Counted from the first letter of the stretch, positions 1-5,940 are shown. The stretch: DNA of 10,673 nt from DAOUTY01 sp964453665 (GCA_964453665.1 CAYVQT010000083.1:1-10673), one strand, 5' to 3'. Numbers and translations: made by a program. Notes: a model not told the origin generated them from the sequence alone.

Positions 1-925
1 GAGAAGATGGCCGGTTTGGAGCGAAACCGGTGTCCGATTTCACCGAAATACGCAGTAAATCCAAGCCAATACAATAATCACATCGTTTTTCGAATAACTC
101 CCTTTGTCTGGCTAGAGCTAATAACTCAACGAGTTTACGCCCAATACTGCGTTGTTTTTCCTGTAATTTTTTGAAAGGTTTGTCACTAATTATCAATTTA
201 GCGTACGCTTCTTCATCCGATGAATCCCAGACAGCAAAAATCTCAGAGGGACGATTTTCCCGAAAATAGCTCTGCTGTTTGTCTTTTGCAAACAGAGCTT
301 TCCATTCCTCATATTGACTTAAAATACTATCGTTTAAATGTCCTTTTAAGCATTTAAATAGCGGGTGTTCTTCAATATCTAAAGCTACCTCTGTTATCTT
401 TCCATCACTATCCCAAACGACCATAGCGTATTGAAAAAGTAACTTCTGTGGTGCCAGTCTTAGGGTAGTAGCGATTTTACTAACGTCATAGTTGATAAGG
501 TTTTGGATTGATTCCTTAAGGTTCTTAACTAAATCGTCCACTTCCAAAATATGCTTCTTAAATGCTTCCATCACTATTGAAGCTTCAGAAATAGAAGGCT
601 TTAGTAATGGAGCCTTATCTTCACCTTTATGAACAAGGTTGAGTCTCTTAACTAATTCTGGCCTTTCTTTATCTAATAAACTTTGTATCACCGGGGATTC
701 TTCTAAAAGCTGTTTTACTAACTCGACAGGTAGTCTTAAGAATTCTTTTCTTACTTTTGCTACGGTGTCTCTATGAGTTGGTATCCTATTGTATTTATCA
801 GCGTTTAATTCTAAATATTGCAATGTTTGGGGTATCGTATCAGACAGAGCCCAGCGTTCCCATATGGCCTTCCTAACATCCCATGAGGTTTTTGTTATTC
901 TCCATTCTGAACTATAGGCAGACAT
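1..925 (-). CDS. Unrecognised protein, HTH-like N-terminus (C-terminus off window)
   Basis: An open frame runs from an ATG at 925 to the left edge of the window without a stop, about 308 codons, so the gene is cut by the window. The ATG is the first one after an in-frame TGA; a GTG four codons upstream is an alternative. No clear Shine-Dalgarno is seen. The N-terminal 70 residues (SWDVRKAIWERW, then RIPTHRDTVAKVRKEF) look like a small helical DNA-binding fold; this is inference. The middle is charged and helical, with a possible coiled coil around residues 115-150. Near the visible end there is a CDYC (CxxC) pair. I do not recognise the family. It is divergent from the small HTH gene at 1041, with about 115 bases between them, an arrangement common for regulators at the edge of mobile elements. 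Confidence 0.8.
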   Translation of the reverse strand, partial: MSAYSSEWRITKTSWDVRKAIWERWALSDTIPQTLQYLELNADKYNRIPTHRDTVAKVRKEFLRLPVELVKQLLEESPVIQSLLDKERPELVKRLNLVHKGEDKAPLLKPSISEASIVMEAFKKHILEVDDLVKNLKESIQNLINYDVSKIATTLRLAPQKLLFQYAMVVWDSDGKITEVALDIEEHPLFKCLKGHLNDSILSQYEEWKALFAKDKQQSYFRENRPSEIFAVWDSSDEEAYAKLIISDKPFKKLQEKQRSIGRKLVELLALARQRELFEKRCDYCIGLDLLRISVKSDTGFAPNRPSS

Positions 926-941
926 ATTAGAAACCACTCAA

Positions 942-964
942 ATTCAGCGCTACTTCGGCTGAAT
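942..964. promoter_or_regulatory. Inverted repeat in divergent intergenic region
   Basis: Perfect 7-base arms ATTCAGC (942-948) and GCTGAAT (958-964) surround a 9-base centre. The repeat lies between the divergent genes, 17 bases upstream of the - strand ATG at 925. There is no T-tract, so it is not a typical terminator. It could be an operator for the small HTH protein encoded at 1041 or a hairpin in the 5' leader of the - strand gene. A TATAGA (1014-1019) with a poor TTCGCC (991-996) 17 bases upstream is a weak promoter candidate for the + strand gene. Confidence 0.4.
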
Positions 965-1028
965 ATATGCAATTCTTAGCACACAAGACCTTCGCCCAAG
1001 TATAACATAGGTTATAGATAGAATGAAT

Positions 1029-1034
1029 AGGAGG
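1029..1034 (+). promoter_or_regulatory. Shine-Dalgarno AGGAGG selecting a TTG start
   Basis: A perfect AGGAGG sits 6 bases before TTG 1041 and 15 bases before ATG 1050. It lies inside the frame that would start at ATG 1023, which has no Shine-Dalgarno of its own. The TTG is therefore the best-supported start. The same TAGGAGGT context recurs before 1733 and 3451. Confidence 0.65.
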
Positions 1035-1040
1035 TATGTC

Positions 1041-1265
1041 TTGGAATTAATGACAGTAAGTAAAACGGCACGGCAGCTAGGTTGCTCCGAACGCTGGTTA
1101 CGAGAAGCAGAGAAGGCCGGGAAGATTCCGAAAGCGCGTCGGGACCTTAACGGCTGGCGTGTATACACAGAGGAAGACATTGAAGAAATACGAAGGCTCT
1201 TATTTCCGACAGTAGACAAATGTAACGTGGATATCCCTTGTGGGAAAGCCCATCATAGTGGTTAA
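1041..1265 (+). CDS. MerR/excisionase-type HTH protein
   Basis: This is a 74-residue DNA-binding protein of the helix-turn-helix class shared by MerR N-termini and excisionases (HTH_17-like). Visible features are TVSKTARQLGCSERWLREAE as the helix-turn-helix (about residues 5-24), then IPKARRDLNGWRVYTEEDIEEIRRL as the wing and following helix, with the GWRVYTEEDI motif typical of the group. The short tail has two Cys and no further domain. The TTG start is chosen from the AGGAGG at 1029-1034. In an element with a tyrosine integrase, such a protein is usually an excisionase (Xis) or a small repressor; which of these cannot be told from sequence. It is divergent from the gene ending at 925 and may bind the inverted repeat at 942-964. 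Confidence 0.8.
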   Translation: MELMTVSKTARQLGCSERWLREAEKAGKIPKARRDLNGWRVYTEEDIEEIRRLLFPTVDKCNVDIPCGKAHHSG

Positions 1266-1327
1266 AACAAACGTGATTTGTGGTCTACTATTCACGTAAA
1301 CAGTTGATAAATCCGTTGATAACTTTC

Positions 1328-1356
1328 TTGACCTGCTTCTATTGACGATGGACAAT
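1328..1356 (+). promoter_or_regulatory. Putative sigma70-type promoter for the DUF5659-Rep gene group
   Basis: TTGACC (1328-1333, 5 of 6 matches) is followed after 17 bases by GACAAT (1351-1356, 4 of 6). It lies about 50 bases before the start of the next gene. A second TTGACG at 1342-1347 has no good -10 partner. The intergenic stretch 1266-1404 shows no other clear structure. Confidence 0.4.
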
Positions 1357-1404
1357 GAATTTAGCACATCGTATTGAATAGCTTTTCAGACCCGAAGGAT
1401 GGAT

Positions 1405-1647
1405 ATGTCAATGGAAATAGAACCATACGCGACCTCTGATATAGCCCTAGCAAGCTACCTCTATTGCTCAGGTACTAATCTCTCAGATATAGACCGTCAA
1501 AACCCCCGTCGTTGCCTCTTTGTATTCGATTCCCCCAAGTCTGAACTTATTTCTAAATGGCAAGAAGGTAAGGCAACGGTGAATGCCTTAGCTTTTTATA
1601 ATGCATACCAAGCTTTGAAGGCGAGGTTATATAGAGGCCCACCATAG
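1405..1647 (+). CDS. DUF5659 domain protein
   Basis: An 80-residue protein that matches, by eye, the small DUF5659 family found in phages and mobile elements. The N-terminal motif YATSDIALASYLYCSG is followed by RRCLFVFDSPKSELISKWQEG, then a helix with NALAFYNAYQALKARLY. These correspond to the family's TSD..LA..L..G, hydrophobic F.F and C-terminal YxxLK segments, and the protein spans essentially the whole domain. The function is unknown; a regulatory or nucleic-acid role is only a guess. Three in-frame ATGs occur at 1399, 1405 and 1411. GAAGGA (1394-1399) overlaps the first and is 5 bases before the second, so 1405 is preferred. It is probably cotranscribed with the next two genes, although a hairpin stands in the gap before 1733. 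Confidence 0.8.
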   Translation: MSMEIEPYATSDIALASYLYCSGTNLSDIDRQNPRRCLFVFDSPKSELISKWQEGKATVNALAFYNAYQALKARLYRGPP

Positions 1648-1668
1648 CTTTCTGAAGGTATAAAACAA

Positions 1669-1704
1669 GCTCCGGCGTGCAGCTGCGAACTGGTTCGCCG
1701 GAGC
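1669..1704 (+). promoter_or_regulatory. Stable leader hairpin with an alternative inner hairpin
   Basis: GCTCCGGCG (1669-1677) pairs perfectly with CGCCGGAGC (1696-1704). Inside, GCGAAC (1685-1690) pairs with GTTCGC (1693-1698), which overlaps the outer right arm by three bases, and GCAGCTGC (1679-1686) is self-complementary. The 3' flank is CCCTTAAAAG, not a T-tract, so this is a poor intrinsic terminator. It ends 14 bases before the AGGAGG (1719-1724) of the 1733 gene. It may be an attenuator, a translational control element or an mRNA-stabilising hairpin. Confidence 0.55.
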
Positions 1705-1732
1705 CCTTAAAAGAACATAGGAGGTTAATCCC

Positions 1733-2158
1733 ATGTCCCTTACTAATTGTAGGACGGCATGTCAAACAAGTCAACGGCAACCTGTAAGAAGCTGTGATGG
1801 CAAGATAATCGGCTATATAAATGGTAACACGTTCGTAAAACCGTTATACGGCTCTAAGCACCAGCTAAAACGACCCCCGGCATGGGCTGTAGATGCGGAG
1901 GCCTTTGACGAGCAAATAAAGCCATACGCCTCAACCTTCCGCATTGAGGACAAGGAGACCGACACTGTCTATGAAGTCCCGGTTGATTACTTCGACCAGC
2001 ACAAGGGTTTCTTAGATAGAGGTTTCGGTCCCCAGTACTTCCTTGTCCTGTCCAAGTGGGAGACTGTCAAACAGAACGGCAACGGCTGCAAGCAGTTGAG
2101 CCTGTGGGATACACCAGACAATAGTGTAAAAGAAGCGGTAGGGGTGGGCTTAGTGTAG
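1733..2158 (+). CDS. Uncharacterised mobile-element protein
   Basis: A 141-residue protein with no assigned function that I can name. The start is well supported: AGGAGG at 1719-1724, 8 bases before ATG. The core has a recognisable pattern: DGKIIGYINGNTFVKPL (residues 22-38), SKHQLKRPPAWAVD (41-54), EVPVDYFDQH (81-90) and DRGFGPQYFLVLSKW (95-109). The SKH.L..PPAWA.D segment resembles hypothetical proteins I associate with Chloroflexota and other element-borne genes, but I cannot name the family with certainty. No membrane segment or signal is seen. Its stop codon abuts the ATG of the next gene at 2159 with no gap, so the two are almost certainly translationally coupled. A role connected to the Rep-like protein is inferred from this pairing only. 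Confidence 0.85.
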   Translation: MSLTNCRTACQTSQRQPVRSCDGKIIGYINGNTFVKPLYGSKHQLKRPPAWAVDAEAFDEQIKPYASTFRIEDKETDTVYEVPVDYFDQHKGFLDRGFGPQYFLVLSKWETVKQNGNGCKQLSLWDTPDNSVKEAVGVGLV

Positions 2159-3172
2159 ATGGTAAAGGACGCCGGCTCGCATCTTTTTAGTGAGCTATTC
2201 GAAGAGGACAAAAAGCCCAAGCTAGACCCAAAACAGCACTACTTTTGGGTTGACCGTAAGCTCGCTTATCTCCCGTCCGATGCTTTAAGCAAGAAGGCGC
2301 TACGGCTCTATCTTCTCTATGCCCGAAGCTGTAACCCTAAATGGTTGGTTTGTTCAATGGCAAGCTATAACGCTGCCCTGAAGAGCGTCGGTCTATCCCG
2401 GACTGCCGTTGACATCGCCAGGGATGAACTGCTGCATAAAGGCTTTATCAGGTTCCGTACCGATGTAAAGTCAGGGTGTTTTAAGACAACACCCGTAGAA
2501 GTGCTGCCATTCCCCGCTTTAGAAGGTGAGGGTTTCAGTATTTCTCAGAATGGTCACAGGTCGCTTAAAAATACGGGGGAATCAGTGATTTCCATGCCCT
2601 CCAAACTAATCGACGGTGGATGGCTGAAAGGGTTGTCACTACTGGATTTAAGAACACTGCTGTTCATATACGCACACTGCCGTTTAAGAGAGTGCCTCGG
2701 CGTGGATTGCCAGGTGATACATGCATGGAACCGTAACAACAAAAAGGGTGTTAGAAAGACTAATAAATCTTTTGGGGGTGGCTTTCATCCATCGATAAAA
2801 GGGAAAACCTGCTATGAGGTCGTTAAACCTAAACAGTGGTGGGCTTCGGAACAAGCGTTAAACCTTCTGGGAGAAGGCATATATAAAGCCCTGAACCACC
2901 TGATTGAGCGTTTCCTGCTCATTACCGTTCCAGTAGTGGTCTGGACTGACCCGGAAGATGAGGACATCACAGAGGTAACACAGGAGATATTTCAGGGCCT
3001 GGTGCAGTTCAATGGCGAAAGGGCTGAGACCAAATACAGGATAGCTCCTTTAGAACCCGGTGACAGGATTATATGGATTGCCAGGCCAAGACATCTGGCA
3101 AATAACACGGATTATCAGAAATACGTTGAAAGGACTGAGGATGAATACAGCGAAGCAGTTGACATCTACTAA
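2159..3172 (+). CDS. Putative plasmid-type replication initiator (two winged helices)
   Basis: A 337-residue protein without transmembrane segments. Residues about 40-102 form a probable winged helix (SKKALRLYLLYARS, then SRTAVDIARDELLHKGFIRF, a recognition helix and wing). A second helical/winged segment starts near 146 (MPSKLIDGGWLKGLSLLDLRTLLFIYAH) and resumes around 223-252 (IYKALNHLIERFLLITVPVVVW) after a polar, Gly/Lys-rich insert at 180-215. Two consecutive winged helices are the hallmark of iteron-binding plasmid initiators of the RepA/RepB/RepE type; the match here is by architecture, not by clear signature motifs. The start ATG touches the upstream stop codon, so expression depends on coupling to the 1733 gene. 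The repeat array at 5.4-5.7 kb is a possible target. Alternative: a DnaD-like or other element-borne HTH regulator. Confidence 0.85.
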   Translation: MVKDAGSHLFSELFEEDKKPKLDPKQHYFWVDRKLAYLPSDALSKKALRLYLLYARSCNPKWLVCSMASYNAALKSVGLSRTAVDIARDELLHKGFIRFRTDVKSGCFKTTPVEVLPFPALEGEGFSISQNGHRSLKNTGESVISMPSKLIDGGWLKGLSLLDLRTLLFIYAHCRLRECLGVDCQVIHAWNRNNKKGVRKTNKSFGGGFHPSIKGKTCYEVVKPKQWWASEQALNLLGEGIYKALNHLIERFLLITVPVVVWTDPEDEDITEVTQEIFQGLVQFNGERAETKYRIAPLEPGDRIIWIARPRHLANNTDYQKYVERTEDEYSEAVDIY

Positions 3173-3285
3173 CGTTCTCACGAATAAAGACCACATGGTA
3201 ACCGAAGCTAACGAAGCTATAAGAAGAATAAGAATAAAAAGAAATATAAGTAGCAGTAATATATTAGGCTTCTTCTTCTCTTCTT

Positions 3286-3323
3286 CGAAGGGGGTAACGT
3301 TACGTAACATTTTACGCCTTTCG
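3286..3323. repeat. Imperfect 38-bp palindrome after the Rep-like gene
   Basis: The centre contains two overlapping perfect 10-base palindromes, GTAACGTTAC (3294-3303) and GTTACGTAAC (3299-3308). Outer arms CGAAGGGGG and GCCTTTCG pair imperfectly around them. A purine-rich stretch (3210-3245) followed by a CTTCTTCTTCTCTTCTTCG tract (3269-3287) lies just before and can also pair partly. There is no T-tract. It may be a protein-binding dyad or part of the 3' end of the Rep transcript. Confidence 0.4.
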
Positions 3324-3369
3324 AGGGAATACCAACGTTTGGTGAATATAAATTCGTTTGATTCAGGCC

Positions 3370-3406
3370 GGGGTGTGCGCGCCACTGTACGCACACCCCT
3401 TTATAT
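3370..3406 (+). terminator. Intrinsic terminator or attenuator
   Basis: GGGGTGTGCG (3370-3379) and CGCACACCCC (3390-3399) form a perfect 10-bp GC-rich stem with a 10-base loop, followed by TTTATAT. It terminates the 1405-3172 gene group. As it lies 40 bases before the Shine-Dalgarno of the 3451 gene, read-through would make it a leader attenuator for that gene. Confidence 0.8.
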
Positions 3407-3438
3407 CTGTACGGACTACTCGCAGAAATGAACAACGT

Positions 3439-3444
3439 AGGAGG
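3439..3444 (+). promoter_or_regulatory. Shine-Dalgarno AGGAGG selecting a TTG start
   Basis: A perfect AGGAGG is followed after 6 bases by TTG 3451. The open frame extends upstream to ATG 3358, but that start lies just before the terminator stem and lacks a ribosome binding site, so the TTG is preferred. Confidence 0.65.
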
Positions 3445-3450
3445 TGCGAT

Positions 3451-3735
3451 TTGCGACTGACTGCTCAGGAAAGGGAGACCATAATAAACTTCAACCAGGC
3501 TGAAGACAAAGCGTACATATACACCTGCGACCCCAAATGGTGTAGGCACTTTCAGAGAATAGGCGTAAAACCGTCTAAGGTTCATAAAGGCTCAACCGGG
3601 GCCGTCTATGCCAGGGACTACGAAGTGCCAAAGAAGTGGGTGAAGTCTCCGAAACCACCCAAAAGGCTCAAACTATCCGATGAACAGCGTAAGGCTATAG
3701 CACAACGGTTACGACCAACCGCCAGAATCCAATGA
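3451..3735 (+). CDS. Small phage/plasmid-type protein of unknown function
   Basis: A 94-residue protein starting at TTG 3451 (AGGAGG 6 bases upstream). The pattern is: LTAQERETIINFNQAEDKAYIYT at the N-terminus, then CDPKWCRHFQRIGV, a middle GAVYARDYEVPKKWV, and a basic, proline-rich linker (KSPKPPKRL) ending in the helix LSDEQRKAIAQRL. This layout resembles small proteins common in phages and plasmids of Firmicutes and related bacteria; the family has no established function that I know of. The two Cys (CDPKWC) are not part of an obvious zinc finger. It stands downstream of the terminator at 3370-3406 and may be expressed by read-through or from an unseen promoter. The next gene is convergent. 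Confidence 0.75.
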   Translation: MRLTAQERETIINFNQAEDKAYIYTCDPKWCRHFQRIGVKPSKVHKGSTGAVYARDYEVPKKWVKSPKPPKRLKLSDEQRKAIAQRLRPTARIQ

Positions 3736-4055
3736 TTGTGCTGAAAACGCCTGTATTCCTGTGGTTTTGAGGACTAACCAGGGTAGGCGTGACCGTTTGT
3801 ATGGTCAGGGATATGCTGAGGTTTATTTACGAGTGACAAGGGGTGTACCAGGGGGTAGGGGTAGATGCTATATTTAGAAGAACATTGTTAGGAGGAATTA
3901 AGCCCACACGATTTTTATGATAAAAAGAGGGGCATATAGCAACGATATTGTTCATATTCCTTAAAGCTAGGGTTTACGTTTAATTAAAAGTGGGCGTTTT
4001 TCTATGTGAAACCAAAATGGGCTTTAGCACATAGTCCGTGGAGGGGATTCACTCA
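3736..4055. other. Intergenic stretch with orphan Shine-Dalgarno and hairpin-bounded segment
   Basis: No credible gene lies between the convergent 3451 and 4056 genes. It holds an inverted repeat TGACC/GGTCA (3790-3807), three runs of four or five G (around 3837-3862), and a perfect AGGAGG (3890-3895) with no ATG, GTG or TTG at a usable distance. GCCCAC (3902-3907) can pair with GTGGGC (3990-3995), which is followed by GTTTTTC, so the 80-odd bases between could form a small RNA ending in a weak terminator. A 15-codon frame starts at ATG 3918 but has no properly spaced ribosome binding site. Confidence 0.4.
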
Positions 4056-5060
4056 CTATAGCTCTTTTTTCTTCTTGCTGTTTTCTGTTTTCCAAGCTTT
4101 GAATTTCCCATGCGTTGCCCTAAAGACATTTTTAAGGTCATTCATCATTCTCTCGTGTGCGTAGAAATTTGGAAGGTCCGGCGCTCTTATATTATCCGGT
4201 AACGAAATATTTGCGAATAAGGGATATCGAGCGCTTGTAGTTTCACTAACATCATAATTATGCGCAAAAGGGAAAAAGTCAACTGCGAAATGTTCGGTCA
4301 ATGTCTTAGAAAGGAACTCCTGAAATTTTTGGCGATTTTCCCTGAAGTATCTCTTATTCAATCCCGACATTCTATCGAATATTAGCATTAGGTTTTCTGG
4401 ATAAAGATTATATTTATTGTAATATGCAATTAGAAATAGGGAATTATTGAAATCAGATATTACATTATTTTCCTGAAGTTCCAATAATTTATCAGGACGT
4501 TTCATCAGCAATGACGAATTCATCAAAGAGGACTCGCTATATCCTAAGAATGATTTGTTTCGATGATAGCTTCTTAGTTTTAACATTTCATCATAGGCCC
4601 TATCGAAGCTTCCAGTTATCAAATGCCTTTCGATGCCATAATAATAGATGAATACATATCCAATATCTACTTCTACAGTCACATCCTGTAACCAATTAAG
4701 ATATACCCATCGTTGTTCTGTGCTCAAAGCAGCGTAACTTGGGTAATAACCAGGGGCTTCGACTCTATCAGGTCTAGTTGGCTTCTTGATTGGCAGTTTC
4801 AGTAAAATTGTACTTGGGTCATCACTTTCATTGTTATTAAATTTGATTTCACCATCATAAAATGAGATTGTTATTAATAATGGCTGGGCTACAGAAATTT
4901 TATGCGGCTCCTTGTCGGAGACAAATAGAAGGTCTCGGTTAGGAAATGTAAAGCCCTTTATTTCTAGTTGATTCCCAGATTTGGCGAGACTATTTAATGT
5001 AGTGCTTTCGCTTGATTTGACCAAGCTGAATATCTTTCTAATCATTGCTCTCGTGTTCAC
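4056..5060 (-). CDS. TerB_N domain protein
   Basis: A 334-residue protein with the TerB_N signature: PGYYPSYA (103-110), ALSTEQRWVYLNWLQD (111-126) and DIGYVFIYYYGIERHLI (132-148), the last being the strongly conserved aromatic G-YVF-YYYG-ERHL block. TerB_N is found in proteins linked to the tellurite-resistance (Ter) and DNA-processing/phage-response networks, where it often precedes TerB and TerB_C domains. Here neither follows; residues 190-320 are helical and the tail is Lys-rich (NSKKKKEL). It is thus a stand-alone or shortened member. No signal peptide, so cytoplasmic. The start is GTG 5060 (GGGA just upstream) or ATG 5045 (GAGAG upstream). The coding sequence is more AT-rich than neighbouring element genes, suggesting recent acquisition as cargo. 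A defence or stress role is inferred. Confidence 0.85.
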   Translation of the reverse strand: MNTRAMIRKIFSLVKSSESTTLNSLAKSGNQLEIKGFTFPNRDLLFVSDKEPHKISVAQPLLITISFYDGEIKFNNNESDDPSTILLKLPIKKPTRPDRVEAPGYYPSYAALSTEQRWVYLNWLQDVTVEVDIGYVFIYYYGIERHLITGSFDRAYDEMLKLRSYHRNKSFLGYSESSLMNSSLLMKRPDKLLELQENNVISDFNNSLFLIAYYNKYNLYPENLMLIFDRMSGLNKRYFRENRQKFQEFLSKTLTEHFAVDFFPFAHNYDVSETTSARYPLFANISLPDNIRAPDLPNFYAHERMMNDLKNVFRATHGKFKAWKTENSKKKKEL

Positions 5061-5083
5061 ATCCCATAATCAGTTCTATACAC

Positions 5084-5133
5084 ACTATAGGCAATTAAGA
5101 AGGCGCTGTAAAATACTTCCGTACTAAACAGCG
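5084..5133 (-). promoter_or_regulatory. Putative promoter with overlapping operator for the TerB_N gene
   Basis: On the - strand, TATAGT (5084-5089) is preceded after 16 bases by TTACAG (5106-5111), a weak -35. Inverted repeat CGCTGT (5104-5109) and ACAGCG (5128-5133) covers the -35 region, with an 18-base spacer. A bound dimer would block RNA polymerase, so the gene may be repressed. The repressor is unknown. Confidence 0.4.
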
Positions 5134-5419
5134 ACGAACAACAACATTGCTTTAATTTTGATGCTTGTTTATTACCACAATAAGGGGTAGGGGTATATTA
5201 CAGTGAATAGGCTCAAAAGGAAATAGTAAACACACGATTCTTAAAACAGAGAGAGAATTTTACGGAGTTCGTACAGTCCATTAAAATGGTAAAAATGGGG
5301 TTATTTGAGGTCTTTCGTAGCTAAGAAATATCCGAAAATGATGCTTGTTCTAGCTTCAGAAATGATTTTCAGTGTAGCTAAAATATGGCGTTTTCCTATT
5401 TTCCATTGCTTTAATAAAT
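5134..5419. other. Gene-free stretch, left half of the 1.08-kb intergenic region
   Basis: AT-rich with many stops in all frames. Only very short frames occur (for example 27 codons from 5338), none with a ribosome binding site. A G-rich 12-mer GGGGTAGGGGTA (5184-5195) is also present at 3852-3863. I see no RNA gene or clear promoter here. Confidence 0.5.
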
Positions 5420-5436
5420 AGTCTATTTAGTAGACT
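5420..5436. repeat. Perfect inverted repeat
   Basis: AGTCTA (5420-5425) and TAGACT (5431-5436) around TTTAG. It marks the left edge of the repeat-dense region and is followed immediately by another inverted repeat, ACACCAT (5443-5449) / ATGGTGT (5459-5465). Confidence 0.55.
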
Positions 5437-5468
5437 TCACCGACACCATAAAAAGAGCATGGTGTTTA

Positions 5469-5720
5469 CCTGATAAACAGGGGAAAACAGGGTTTTAGCG
5501 CACCTATAAAAAGGTAACGAATGTTGCAAAATTACAGCGTGATAAACAGGTGATAACAGGCAATTTTTACAAGTCTATATAAAAGGCAGTTAAGGGGCAA
5601 AATACCCATAGTTCCGCTGATAAACAGAAGGAAAACGGAATACGTACACCGTTTAATAACGGGGAAAACGGTAAAAACGCACACTTTTAAGAGGTTCCGT
5701 TATAAACGGTGAATAACTGG
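5469..5720 (+). repeat. Array of five iteron-like palindromic sites; candidate replication origin
   Basis: Five sites share one plan: a 4-base arm, a 5-6 base AT centre, the complementary arm, a 5-7 base G/A-rich spacer, and the second arm again. Positions: 5469-5491, 5538-5560, 5616-5639, 5649-5671 and 5697-5720. The arms differ between sites but match within each: CCTG/CAGG in site 1, GCTG/CAGA in site 3, CCGT/ACGG in sites 4 and 5; site 2 (CGTG/CAGG) is imperfect. All have the same orientation, with start-to-start distances of 69, 78, 33 and 48 bases. Repeated directly oriented sites in AT-rich, gene-free DNA on an element that encodes a Rep-like protein fit an iteron-type origin or its control region. 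No consensus DnaA box (TTATCCACA) was seen. Confidence 0.6.
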
Positions 5721-5766
5721 CGGATTCCATGTTTATGCCCAGGTTTAGCTTGAAAAGATGGTTACT

Positions 5767-5798
5767 CCACTAATACCACTAATTAATGGTAATAATGG
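5767..5798. repeat. 32-bp imperfect palindrome
   Basis: Centred on AATTAAT, with outer CCA...TGG and inner ACCA...TGGT arms; 26 of 32 positions are symmetrical by my count. It also contains a direct repeat of CCACTAAT (5767-5774 and 5776-5783). Immediately right are two CACCTATAAAAAAGG copies that flank a GGTGC (5821-5825) / GCACC (5841-5845) stem. Confidence 0.45.
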
Positions 5799-5883
5799 AC
5801 AAACCGGACACTATAAAAAAGGTGCTTTGTGCAATTATTCGCACCTATAAAAAAGAGAACGTGCTTTGCCATCATCTAGCCAT

Positions 5884-5940
5884 CACCATTTCAATCAATC
5901 CAATGGTGCGAAAAATGGATAGGGATATGGTATCCATTTT
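5884..5940. repeat. Two consecutive hairpins
   Basis: CACCATT (5884-5890) pairs with AATGGTG (5902-5908); directly after, AAAATGGATA (5912-5921) pairs perfectly with TATCCATTTT (5931-5940) over a 9-base loop. The second stem is AT-rich and ends in TTTTC, so termination would be weak. In an origin context they could be single-strand initiation or protein-binding structures. Confidence 0.45.

Noticed and set aside
950..1219. - strand frame opposite the small HTH gene
   Set aside because: It overlaps the MerR-type gene in antisense and lacks a ribosome binding site or domain features.
3141..3431. Open frame from ATG 3141 (or 3060) overlapping the end of the Rep-like gene
   Set aside because: It runs through the palindrome and the whole terminator stem, has a Ser/Arg-rich composition without domains, and its ribosome binding site is too close. 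Probably chance.
3050..3585. Two - strand frames with hydrophobic Leu/Ile runs
   Set aside because: The hydrophobic runs come from reading the purine-rich AAGAATAAG tract in reverse; they overlap better-supported + strand genes and the terminator.
3918..3965. 15-codon frame behind the orphan AGGAGG
   Set aside because: The spacing from AGGAGG to ATG is 22 bases, too long for initiation, and the peptide has no recognisable features.
5444..5720. CRISPR-like array
   Set aside because: Repeats are short, divergent and unevenly spaced, there are no uniform spacers, and no cas genes are visible.
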